Assembly (NCBI GenBank): GCA_036522155.1
Contig: DATDGI010000001.1
Coordinates: forward strand, 1-13,196
From: UBA9676 sp036522155
Lineage (GTDB): Bacteria; Actinomycetota; Actinomycetes; Streptosporangiales; Streptosporangiaceae
Length of the DNA: 13,196 nt
Direction: 5' to 3'
Shown here: piece after piece, positions 6,687 to 13,040 of the stretch
Layout of the letters: the number at the start of each line of letters is the position of its first letter
How positions within the stretch are numbered: the stretch's first letter is position 1
The notes under the pieces: model-generated
The model's input: only the letters and a program-made list of their open reading frames with translations
Databases searched by the model: none
What the model was told of the DNA's origin: nothing
Position numbers and translations under genes: made by a program

Positions 6687-7766
6687 ATGAAGTGCAGCGA
6701 CTGGGGTGAACGGTCACCCCGCTGGGCCGGGATCCGCAGCCAGACAGTCGAGGTCTGCGGCAGCAGCGTCCATTTCCTCACCGCGGATGCCACCTGGCCC
6801 GACGCGCCCACGCACCTGCTGATCCATTCCACGCTGGGCAGCGCGACGAACTGGCTCGACACGATACGGCCGCTGACCGCCTGTGGGCGGGTCATCGCCC
6901 CCGACATGCCGGGCACGCTTGCCGGCCACACCGCCTCGCCCCACCGCAGCGCCGCGCGCGCGCAGATCAACGCCCGGTTCCTCCGCGCTTTCACGGCCAC
7001 GCTCGGGCTCCGGGACGTCGTCGCGCACGGCTGGTCGATGGGCGGCCTGGTGGCGCTGCTGTTCGCCGACCTCGCACCCGAGCGCGTGGGCGGGCTCGTG
7101 CTCGTGGCCCCGGCCCTGCCCGGGCCGCTGCCCGCGGCACAGGAACTCGGCTGGCAGACGCTCGGGCGGGTCACCGTGGCGGCCGGGTCGCCGGTCCTTC
7201 GCGGGCTGCTGCGGCTGACCGGCCGCAGGCTGCTCGAGCTGAAGAAGCGCAGGTACAACCTTGCCACCTTCGGCGGGGATCCATCGCGGCTGTCGCACGA
7301 CATCACCGCCCTGTGGGCGGAGGAACTTGACGGGATACGGGCCCGGCCGGACCGCCTGCCGGACGCCGTCACGGCCTTCTTCGCCTCCGCGGTCTCCGCC
7401 CTGTACATCAGGCGACGTCCCGTCCAGGAGGCGATCGACCGGGTGGCCGTACCCACCCTGCTGCTGTGGGGTGACCAGGACCCTCTGATCGGGCGTCCCG
7501 TAATCGACGATCTGACCGCCCGGCGGCCCGACTGGAGCCTGCACGTCTTCGAGTCCGTCGGGCATCTGCTGCCGGTTGAGGTCGCCGACGCCTACGCCGA
7601 CGTGGTCGCAGAGTGGTGGCGCCAAGTGGCCAGCCCCCGGCGGAGACCTGCTGCACGGCCCCGCCACGGGGCCCCGCGTCGCGGCCCTTCTGGCATGTGC
7701 GATCGACGTCACCACCATGACGGCCTGCCCGGATTCGGCGAACGTCACGGCTGGGTGGAGAACTGA
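6687..7766 (+). CDS. Alpha/beta-fold hydrolase
   Basis: This 359-residue protein has the fold and triad of the alpha/beta hydrolase superfamily: nucleophile S117 in the elbow GWSMGG, acid D265 in LLLWGDQDPL and H293 in ESVGHLLPVE. The oxyanion-side motif is HSTLGSATNW, where HG.PGS is more usual. A cap region rich in Leu and Arg lies at about 145-245. The substrate cannot be told; esters, lactones or epoxides are all possible. ATG 6687 has GGGAGG about 8 bases upstream, right next to the presumed ISAs1 end, so transcription may start inside the IS. The fold ends near residue 314 (AEWWRQVA), and the last 45 residues are a basic, Pro/His-rich tail unlike the family. The tail overlaps a GC hairpin and may come from a frameshift or lost stop. 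Confidence 0.82.
   Translation: MKCSDWGERSPRWAGIRSQTVEVCGSSVHFLTADATWPDAPTHLLIHSTLGSATNWLDTIRPLTACGRVIAPDMPGTLAGHTASPHRSAARAQINARFLRAFTATLGLRDVVAHGWSMGGLVALLFADLAPERVGGLVLVAPALPGPLPAAQELGWQTLGRVTVAAGSPVLRGLLRLTGRRLLELKKRRYNLATFGGDPSRLSHDITALWAEELDGIRARPDRLPDAVTAFFASAVSALYIRRRPVQEAIDRVAVPTLLLWGDQDPLIGRPVIDDLTARRPDWSLHVFESVGHLLPVEVADAYADVVAEWWRQVASPRRRPAARPRHGAPRRGPSGMCDRRHHHDGLPGFGERHGWVEN
7657..7673 (+). other. GC-rich hairpin in the hydrolase 3' tail
   Basis: GGCCCCG / CGGGGCC form a perfect 7-bp stem with a 3-base loop. It lies in the unusual C-terminal extension of the hydrolase gene, about 30 bases after the point where the hydrolase fold ends. It could be the original terminator region of a shorter gene, but there is no T-run after it. 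Confidence 0.4.
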
Positions 7767-7841
7767 TCTGCAATACTCGCGCGCGGATTCATGAACGACT
7801 TTGCCGGGGCCCTGCTGCCACCCGGCGTAACCATGGCGAAA

Positions 7842-7868
7842 CGGCAAGCCATTAACGAGGCTTGGCCG
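7842..7868. terminator. Candidate bidirectional terminator between convergent genes
   Basis: CGGCAAGCC (7842-7850) pairs with GGCTTGGCCG (7859-7868) with one bulged base and an 8-base AT-rich loop. It sits between the convergent ends of the hydrolase (+, 7766) and the methyltransferase (-, 7898). There is no U-tract on either side, as is often the case in high-GC actinobacteria, so the call rests on position and stem only. Confidence 0.4.
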
Positions 7869-7897
7869 CTACTGGACCTGAACGTCCGCCTCGGCCG

Positions 7898-8736
7898 TCA
7901 GGCAAGCGTCGGCTTGCGCAGCGCCAAGTCTAGGAAGAACGGCGTGGACACCCACTCATAGCCACCGTCCTTGGCGGCACGGAGGTTAAGCAGGAGATCG
8001 TCAATCCGCTCGGCCGTGATGCCCAACTTGATGGCTCGTTCTCTCGCCGCCGCCAGGGCACCCGCATTGAGCCCAAGCCCAGATCCGGATCGCCGGTGAC
8101 GAAGAAGCCGTTCGCCGCGACGACCTCCAGATCCGCGGCGCGGGCCGATCGCGGCAGGCCCTCAACGCTCTCGCGCGGCACACCGGCCCGTTCCATCACC
8201 TCATTCAGAAGGTCCCGGTAAGCGTCGAGGGCGCCCAGATGAGGATGCGAACGCGGGGGCGGGCTGCGCAGCGGCTCGTGCGCGACAATCCAGCCGCTAG
8301 GGCGAAGAAGGCCCGCGATCTGGCCGAGGGTCCGTACCGGGTCGGCCTGATGCATCAGGAACAGCCGCGTGAAAGCCAGATCGAACGGCCCGCCCAGAGC
8401 TGCTGCGTCGAGATCGTGAATATCACCAACGACCAAGTTCACATTGTCCAGCCCAAGCTCCGCCACAACCGACCGCGCCCGCTGGATGGCCGACTCGCTA
8501 GAGTCAACGCCCACCACCCGCCCAGCCGGGCCCACCATCTCCGCCATGACAGCAAGCCCCCCGACAGGGCCGCACCCGCAGTCGATCACCGTCCACCCGT
8601 CACTCATGCCCACCCGGCGGAAGGCAGCGCGAGCTGGCTCCGCGGTGACCTGAGCCATGCTCAGCAGCCGCCGGAGATCCTCATCGCTGCCGTCGAGGAT
8701 GTACCGCCTGACCCGTTCCGCGATCGCGTCAGCCAT
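7898..8736 (-). CDS. Class I SAM-dependent methyltransferase, frameshifted near 3' end
   Basis: Residues 49-60 (TVIDCGCGPVGG) form the SAM-binding glycine loop, VVGVDSSESAIQRAR is motif II, VVGDIHDLDA motif III, and LRPSGWIVAHEPL the later core strand of a Methyltransf_11/25-type enzyme. The acceptor is unknown. As read, the frame runs to a stop at 7930 (268 residues) with a non-family Arg/Ser-rich tail after residue 222. Adding one base at the CCC run 8078-8080 gives a natural ending instead (ERAIKLGITAERIDDLLLNL, then GYEWVSTPFFLDLALRKP) to TGA 7898, 279 residues. So this is a recent frameshift or a sequence error. ATG 8736 is chosen for its AGGAGG six bases upstream. The gene diverges from the tetR gene across a shared operator and is probably its target. 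Confidence 0.8.
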
Positions 8737-8785
8737 GCCTCGCCTCCTACTGACCATGACCATTTCCTGGGTTCCCGGATGGTCG

Positions 8786-8822
8786 TACGATCGTTCGTAA
8801 GCTAACATACGATCGTTCGTAA
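8786..8822. promoter_or_regulatory. Tandem TetR-type operators in divergent promoter region
   Basis: The 15-mer TACGATCGTTCGTAA occurs twice, at 8786-8800 and 8808-8822, 22 bp apart from start to start, about two helical turns on the same DNA face. Each contains the inverted repeat TACGA-N4-TCGTA, the shape of many TetR-family sites. They lie in the 101-bp gap between the divergent methyltransferase and tetR genes. Binding there would be expected to repress both genes (inference from TetR biology). Confidence 0.85.
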
Positions 8823-8825
8823 CGA

Positions 8826-8831
8826 TAGGCT
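8826..8831 (+). promoter_or_regulatory. Candidate -10 box of tetR gene
   Basis: TAGGCT fits the actinobacterial -10 form TANNNT and lies just downstream of the second operator. Transcription would begin about 7 bases on, at or near the GTG 8838, so the message may be leaderless. This agrees with the lack of a well-spaced ribosome site (GAGG lies too near the start). No clear -35 is present. Confidence 0.4.
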
Positions 8832-8837
8832 GCGAGG

Positions 8838-9446
8838 GTGGAAAGCGGTACGAACAAGCAGCGCATCCTGGAGTGCGCCTACCAGCTGGGCGGGTTGTAC
8901 GGGCTGGAGTCCCTGACGATCGGGCAGCTCGCCGGGCAGTTGGGGATGAGCAAGGCCGGGGTGTACGGGCACTTCGGCTCCAAGCAGGCACTGCAGCTTG
9001 AGACGATCCGGTACGCCCGCACGGTCTTCCTCCGGGACGTGGTCCAGCCGGCTGAGGAGGAGCCGGCCGGGGTGCCCCGGCTGTGGGCCATGTGCAACAC
9101 GCTGGTCTCGTACAGCACCGATACAGGACTGCATGGCGGAGACTTCTGGGTGACCGTTTTCCACGAATACGGCTCCAGAAGCGGGCCCGTTCGCGACGCG
9201 GTCGAGCGCACATTTGGCAGCTGGGTGCGAAGGCTCGAGGAGCTGATCGCGACCGCTGTCGAGCTGCGGCAGCTCGAGCCCTGCGATCCAGCGCAGGTCG
9301 CGTTCGAGACCCAGGCCCTGCTCAATGCGGGCAGCCACGTGTTCCGCCTCTGCCATGACCCGAAAGCGCCAGGACGCGCGAGGGCCGCGATCCGGCAGCG
9401 GCTCGAGACGCTGCGCGGCCAAGCCTTTCCCGTCCTGGAAGACTGA
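8838..9446 (+). CDS. TetR/AcrR-family transcriptional regulator
   Basis: This 202-residue repressor has the family N-terminal DNA-binding domain: RILECAYQLGGLYGLESLTI followed by the HTH at about 26-48 (LAGQLGMSKAGVYGHFGSKQ). The C-terminal helical half (about 60-195) is the ligand and dimer domain, with a TetR_C-like stretch FWVTVFHEYGSRSGPVRDAV. The ligand cannot be read from sequence. GTG 8838 is the only start that keeps the full N-terminal helix. Two operator repeats lie just upstream, so the gene probably represses itself and the divergent methyltransferase gene. It may also affect the downstream gene at 9833, but a 386-bp gap makes a shared transcript uncertain. Confidence 0.9.
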   Translation: MESGTNKQRILECAYQLGGLYGLESLTIGQLAGQLGMSKAGVYGHFGSKQALQLETIRYARTVFLRDVVQPAEEEPAGVPRLWAMCNTLVSYSTDTGLHGGDFWVTVFHEYGSRSGPVRDAVERTFGSWVRRLEELIATAVELRQLEPCDPAQVAFETQALLNAGSHVFRLCHDPKAPGRARAAIRQRLETLRGQAFPVLED

Positions 9447-9832
9447 TCCTGTGGCTCGGTCTCGGCGTGGCTTCCCCCGGTTGCGGCCGCCATCGTGTTC
9501 CCGGTAAGGCGCAGGTCGTGCAAGTGCAGTCCGGGCTGGCCAGCTCCATCGCGCGCGAGGATCCCTCGGACACCCGCGGCGAAGAGCTAGGCGCTGGTTG
9601 AGGCAGACGGCAGGGGTTCTGCCACTTCTACTGCTCGGCCGCACGAAGCGAGCGTCCCGCCGACATGTCTCAGATCGCGGAAGGGCATCCCTGGCGCCCC
9701 GGCTCACGGGTTTCGCAAGTCGCCAACGTTGCGGCCCGGTCCCTGGCTGCCGACCTGCTGAGCAGAATGGGATGGACAGGTACGGCCGAGTTGACTTGCA
9801 GATCATCTCTTATCGGGAAGGAGCCGCCCGGC
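9447..9832. other. 386-bp stretch without a convincing gene
   Basis: No start with a good ribosome site or recognisable family was found on either strand. A frame open from about 9600 runs in phase into the gene at 9833 (SRVSQVANVAARSLAADLLS), and another short open run (AQVVQVQSGLASSIARED) lies at about 9500-9590. Both look protein-like, but I do not recognise them, and they may be remnants of deleted genes. A TTGACT at 9791-9796 could be a -35 for the downstream gene, though no good -10 follows. Confidence 0.4.
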
Positions 9833-10237
9833 ATGGCCGAGAGCGAACTGTTCGAGAGGGGCCTTCAAGCGCGGCGGGACGTCCTGGGCGCTGAGTACGT
9901 CGACGCGAACCTCGCTGACACCGACGAGTTCATGATGGCCTTCCAGCGCGTCGTGACCGAGTGGGCGTGGGGGTACGCGTGGAGCAGGCCAGGCCTCGAT
10001 CGCAAGACACGGAGCATGCTGAATCTTGCGATCTTGACGGCGCTTGGTCGGCCCGACGAGCTGGGCATCTATGTGAAGGGCGCGCTCTCTACCGGCGTAT
10101 CGGTCGACGAGATCAAGGAGATACTGATTCATGCCACCGTGTACTGCGGCACACCAGCCGGGCGCCAGGCATTCCGGGCAGCGCATGAGGCTCTCCTGGC
10201 AGAGGGCGAGTTGGGTCATCCCACCGACCCGGCCTGA
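9833..10237 (+). CDS. Carboxymuconolactone decarboxylase family protein (PcaC-like)
   Basis: At 134 residues it has the usual length of PcaC, the enzyme that decarboxylates 4-carboxymuconolactone to 3-oxoadipate enol-lactone in the protocatechuate branch of the beta-ketoadipate pathway. The family pattern is clear: an N-terminal ERGLQARRDVLGAEYVDANL, then EWAWGYAWSRPGLDRKTRSM, LNLAILTALGRPDELGIYVK, GALSTGVSVDEIKEILIHAT and VYCGTPAGRQAFRAAHEAL, with the conserved His and the Cys of the CMD fold. ATG 9833 is preferred because GGGAAGGAG stands 9 bases before it, although the frame is open further upstream. No other pca genes are visible, so it may be a CMD-family member with another role, such as in a biosynthetic or detoxification locus. 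Confidence 0.82.
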   Translation: MAESELFERGLQARRDVLGAEYVDANLADTDEFMMAFQRVVTEWAWGYAWSRPGLDRKTRSMLNLAILTALGRPDELGIYVKGALSTGVSVDEIKEILIHATVYCGTPAGRQAFRAAHEALLAEGELGHPTDPA

Positions 10238-10242
10238 TCTTG

Positions 10243-10344
10243 CTAACGGCTTCCCCGCGCACAGGCGGTGGCCAGGTGGCCGACCAGCCAGCTTGAGGCC
10301 ACCGATGCCGCCCCGATGATGGCCACATCGCAGCTCAGGATCAT
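10243..10344 (-). pseudogene. FAD-dependent oxidoreductase, N-terminal remnant
   Basis: The ATG at 10344 overlaps the stop of the methyltransferase upstream (ATGA), a typical coupled junction. Translation gives SCDVAIIG in one frame, GGIGGLKLAG in the next, and GHLAT back in the first. Joined, these form the dinucleotide-binding start DVAIIGGGIGGLKLAGHLAT of FAD monooxygenases and dehydrogenases, with the GxGxxG motif. As read, the frame stops at TAG 10243 after 33 residues, and nothing of the rest of a flavoenzyme is seen downstream, where the convergent PcaC-like gene ends. It is a dead fragment. Confidence 0.6.
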
Positions 10345-11123
10345 TCCGTGGGGGGCCGCTGGCCCCATACGCCGATATGGACGAATCCGCACGCCAGGAA
10401 GTCATCGTCGCCCGGCCGGTCGATGATTGCCGTCGCTTGCGCAAGGCTGAGGGCCCCGGCTTGCACCTTAGGAAGGGCGAGAGCGGCCTGGCTGAGCTGG
10501 TAGAACTCGGCAAGATCAGTGCCGGCTTGGATGATGTCGATCTCGGAGTCTGCACCGACGTCTGCGAGGCCGAGCTGGTGAACTTGGCGGAGCAGAGATC
10601 GGCCCTGGGAGAGGGCCATGCTCGGGAAGGCGACTTGGGTCGTCTGGGGAGACGTGGCCCATACCGGGTCGGCGTCGCCGATCCACATGCCGAAGTCTGG
10701 TTCCTCGAGCACCAGCCACCCGCCGGGAGCCAGCCAGGTGGCTATCCGTCGCAGCAGGTCCACGCTGGGGGATATATGCATGAGCACTGCTCGTGCGTGT
10801 ATGAGGTCGAAAGAGCTTGGCGGAAACGTGTCGGTGCGGATGTCGTGTCGAAGGACCTCGACGTTCGAGGCGTCTATCTCGGTCAGGAACCCCAGCTGCA
10901 GGTCGGTGGCGATTACCCGTCCGCTCGCGCCGACGACATCAGACAGCCACCGGGTGATCGACCCTCGCCCTCCACCGATCTCCAGACACCGAGCGCCCTT
11001 GCTGACTCCAAGCCGCTGAATGCGCCGCTTTGTAAGGGGGTCGAGACGTTGCTCCAGCAGCTGAAGACGGCGCGATTCGTCCTCAGCGGAGTGCGGGAAC
11101 GCGTAGTCCGGTGCCTCACTCAC
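10341..11123 (-). CDS. Class I SAM-dependent methyltransferase
   Basis: This 260-residue enzyme has a Methyltransf_11/25-type core: glycine loop CLEIGGGRGSITRWLS at 46-61, motif II RVIATDLQ at about 69-76, HDIRTDTFPPSSFDLIHARA as motif III/IV, and LAPGGWLVLEEPDFG as the late strand. The C-terminal part (about 150-250) probably shapes the acceptor pocket; the substrate is unknown and could be a small molecule with an O or N acceptor. GTG 11123 is the start used; only a distant AAAGGA lies upstream. Its stop overlaps the start of an FAD oxidoreductase remnant, so it was once the first gene of a coupled pair. It shares the general fold but little direct sequence with the methyltransferase at 7898-8736. 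Confidence 0.85.
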   Translation of the reverse strand: MSEAPDYAFPHSAEDESRRLQLLEQRLDPLTKRRIQRLGVSKGARCLEIGGGRGSITRWLSDVVGASGRVIATDLQLGFLTEIDASNVEVLRHDIRTDTFPPSSFDLIHARAVLMHISPSVDLLRRIATWLAPGGWLVLEEPDFGMWIGDADPVWATSPQTTQVAFPSMALSQGRSLLRQVHQLGLADVGADSEIDIIQAGTDLAEFYQLSQAALALPKVQAGALSLAQATAIIDRPGDDDFLACGFVHIGVWGQRPPTE

Positions 11124-11396
11124 AATCAGAATCGTAAGCCGCGGTCCTTTCGCCGTCGGGCCCCGGGTCGACCCTGTTCCGCGAGTTGCGGCGAGGCTGG
11201 AGGACCCGGCTCGAGCCCAGCTTGCGGGGCTCTTCTACTGCGGCCACCGCTCTGCGGGGGTATCACACTTTGCTCCGGCGGATGCAATAACCGCTCCACG
11301 AAAGCCCAGCTCAAGCGCTATGCGATCTAGCGGCCAGATGACATCGAGAAGCAGGCCCGTTCCTCCGTGCCCGATCGGCCCTGGGCACTGACACAG
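11124..11396. other. Intergenic stretch, no supported gene
   Basis: This 273-bp stretch lies between two minus-strand genes. Continuing the zinc-finger gene's frame past its stop gives an uninterrupted, protein-like run (GLLLDVIWPLDRIALELGFR, then GAVIASAGAKCDTPAERW) to a TAG near 11235. It has no start codon with a ribosome site and matches nothing I know. A GGGTCGACCC palindrome lies near 11166. No terminator with a T-run is seen. Confidence 0.35.
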
Positions 11397-11738
11397 TCAG
11401 TCCTCTCCGGAGAACCGCTCCCATGCTGCCTGCTTCGACACGCCGAGCGCCTGCCCGATGCGGGTCCAGCTGATGCCCCGATCGCGCAGGATGGCCACGT
11501 GGTCGTGTACGGCGGCATCGACCTGCGAAACCACAGCTTGAATCCGTGCCAGGCTTGCGAGCAGCCCGTCGTCTGGCTGTTCGTCCCACGAGCCGAACGC
11601 GGGCACCGGCTCCTCCGCGAGGATCAGATCACAGAGGTTCACGCATTCGTTGCAGATGTAGACGCCAGGACCGGCGATCAGCTTGGCGACGGCATCCTTG
11701 TCTTTAATGCAGAACGAGCAGCACAGGGTCTTCGCCAC
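11397..11738 (-). CDS. Small ClpX-type C4 zinc-finger protein with C-terminal HTH
   Basis: The first 36 residues are a near copy of the ClpX zinc-binding domain: C7-x2-C10 and C29-x2-C32 within CSFCIKDKDAVAKLIAGPGV and YICNECVNLC. In ClpX this domain dimerises and binds adaptors and substrates. No AAA+ ATPase follows. After an acidic/Pro linker (41-60) comes a helical stretch (LLASLARIQAVVSQVDAAVH) and a helix-turn-helix at about 90-109 (SWTRIGQALGVSKQAAWERF). So this is a 113-residue probable DNA-binding or regulatory protein rather than a protease subunit. GTG 11738 lies at the predicted transcription start of a strong promoter, so the mRNA would be leaderless. Stand-alone ClpX-finger proteins are known in actinobacteria; the function here is unknown. 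Confidence 0.8.
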   Translation of the reverse strand: MAKTLCCSFCIKDKDAVAKLIAGPGVYICNECVNLCDLILAEEPVPAFGSWDEQPDDGLLASLARIQAVVSQVDAAVHDHVAILRDRGISWTRIGQALGVSKQAAWERFSGED

Positions 11739-11744
11739 GCCGTC

Positions 11745-11786
11745 AAGATATCCCTGACGACTCTCGGAGTCAAGGTAGCCTTGACT
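11745..11786 (-). promoter_or_regulatory. Sigma70-type promoter overlapped by a 19-bp palindrome
   Basis: On the minus strand TTGACT (11773-11768) and TATCTT (11750-11745) are 17 bases apart, close to the housekeeping consensus. Transcription would start about 7 bases after the -10, at the GTG 11738 of the zinc-finger gene. AGTCAAGG-TAG-CCTTGACT (11768-11786) is a perfect 8-bp inverted repeat that covers the -35 box, so a bound regulator would block RNA polymerase. The zinc-finger/HTH protein itself is one candidate binder. Confidence 0.7.
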
Positions 11787-11880
11787 TCCGCCCCCCGCTC
11801 ACCCGGGGCACGGTCACGGTTCGGCGCCTAACGAGGCGGACGGAGCAGAGACGGAGCCTATTCCAGCCGGCGATAGTGGC

Positions 11881-12666
11881 TCATACCGCGGTCCAGCCGC
11901 CGTCGATGACCAGGACCTGGCCGGTCATGTAGCTGGAGGCGGCGGTGGCCAGGAACAGCAGGGGGCCGTCGATTTCTTCCAGCGCGGGGGTGCGTGCGAG
12001 CAGGGTGTGCTCGCAGATGGACCGGGCGAAGCCAGCGTCGGCCAGGTGGCCGGTCAGGTCGGTCGGGAAATAGCCGGGGGCCAGCGCGTTGACCCGCACG
12101 CCTCGCTCGCCCCATTGCGCGGCGAGTTGCCGGGTGAGGTTGACCAGGGCACCTTTGGTGGCGTTGTAGGCGGCCATCGGCCCGCGGGAGGCGACGATGC
12201 CGTACATGGACGAGACGTTGATCACGCTGGCGGCCGGAGCGGCGAGCAGCAGCGGGGCGGTCAGCCGGCATAGGTCGAGCACGCTGACCAGGTTGACCTC
12301 GATCACCCGGCGGAGTTCGTCCAGGGATTGCTGCTCGAGGGGACCGTCGTCGCAGATCCCGGCGTTATTGACCAGCACGTCGAGGCGGCCGCGCGAGGCC
12401 AGCCGTGCGGCCAGTGCCTGCCGGTGAGAGGTGTCGGTGATGTCGCCGGCCATCACCTCGATCCGCTCGCCGCACTCGCGGGCCAGCCCGTCGAGGAGGT
12501 CTGCGCGGCGGGCGGTGACGAGCACGTGCGCCCCCGCCTGGTGCAGCACACGCGCGAACCGCGCGCCCAGGCCCGTCGAGGCGCCGGTCACCAGCGCGAT
12601 CCGGCCCTCCAGCCGCCACTGCGCCGCATCACTGGCGGCTGGCACCGCCGTATGTGTCTCACTCAT
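11881..12666 (-). CDS. SDR-family NAD(P)-dependent oxidoreductase
   Basis: This classical short-chain dehydrogenase has 261 residues. The cofactor loop TGASTGLG is at 27-34, NNAG at 100-103, the structural Asn at about 125 (VIEVNLVSVL), the catalytic Ser at about 153 (INVSSMYG) and Y167-x3-K171 (AAYNATKGA). The C-terminal VNALAPGYFPTDLT and SSYMTGQVLVIDGGW are also typical. An Arg after the second strand (TARR, about 52-54) suggests NADPH preference. The substrate is a ketone or alcohol that cannot be named. ATG 12666 has GGAG seven bases upstream; the longer open frame above it overlaps a methyltransferase remnant and is not used. No close partner gene on the same strand upstream is intact. 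Confidence 0.9.
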   Translation of the reverse strand: MSETHTAVPAASDAAQWRLEGRIALVTGASTGLGARFARVLHQAGAHVLVTARRADLLDGLARECGERIEVMAGDITDTSHRQALAARLASRGRLDVLVNNAGICDDGPLEQQSLDELRRVIEVNLVSVLDLCRLTAPLLLAAPAASVINVSSMYGIVASRGPMAAYNATKGALVNLTRQLAAQWGERGVRVNALAPGYFPTDLTGHLADAGFARSICEHTLLARTPALEEIDGPLLFLATAASSYMTGQVLVIDGGWTAV

Positions 12667-12803
12667 CTGTTCTCCGCGTCGGGCTGAGGTGCTTGTTGTT
12701 GCCGTGGACGACATCGCCGGGCAGGGCGAGCGGCTCCGCGACCGCCAGGGGACGGTGGCGTGTCCCGGCGGTCCGTCTGTCCTGCTGGTGGGTGATGGCC
12801 CCA

Positions 12804-12960
12804 TGGGTGTACCTCATATATCAGGTTGAACGGTGTCTTGGCGGCGCGCCGGAATCTGCTGAACCCGGCGCCGGTGACCACCTGCCGGATGGCGGCCTCA
12901 CCGGCCTGCGTGCCGAGGGCGTAGCTGGCCGGCCGGGACAGCACGCTGGGCACGTGGTAG
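12804..12960 (-). pseudogene. C-terminal remnant of Rv2258c-like SAM methyltransferase
   Basis: The minus strand encodes SYALGTQAGEAAIRQVVTGA, GFSRFRRAAKTPFNLIYEVH and a final Pro. This matches the very conserved C-terminal tail of Rv2258c-type methyltransferases (ALGxQAGE...AGF...RRA..TPFNLVxE.RP). No stop follows at the expected place, and the SAM-binding core is not found upstream before the opposite-strand gene at 13050. It is therefore a fragment left by deletion. The remainder of the 12667-13049 gap holds nothing else that I can support apart from the ribosome site of the next gene. Confidence 0.65.
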
Positions 12961-13040
12961 CGGCCCGGCAGGCCGGGCAGGCGATGAGTTCCGGGCCGGA
13001 CGGCGTCTGCATATGAGAGAACAAGGGGAACGCCCGAGAA

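Noticed and set aside
6638..6695. ATGAAGTGC repeated at 6638-6646 and 6687-6695 as a possible ISAs1 target duplication
   Set aside because: The first copy is inside the transposase's last codons and no copy lies before the left end, so it is not a flanking duplication.
9665..9832. Upstream ATG extending the PcaC-like protein by 56 residues
   Set aside because: PcaC proteins start near ATG 9833, which has a good ribosome site; the extension has no family match.
10377..11330. 317-residue plus-strand open frame
   Set aside because: Antisense to a clear SAM methyltransferase; no motif or ribosome site.
12960..13013. Two CPAC motifs on the minus strand as a zinc ribbon
   Set aside because: They occur in a GC-rich direct repeat in a frame without a supported gene and continue into low-complexity Pro/Arg sequence.
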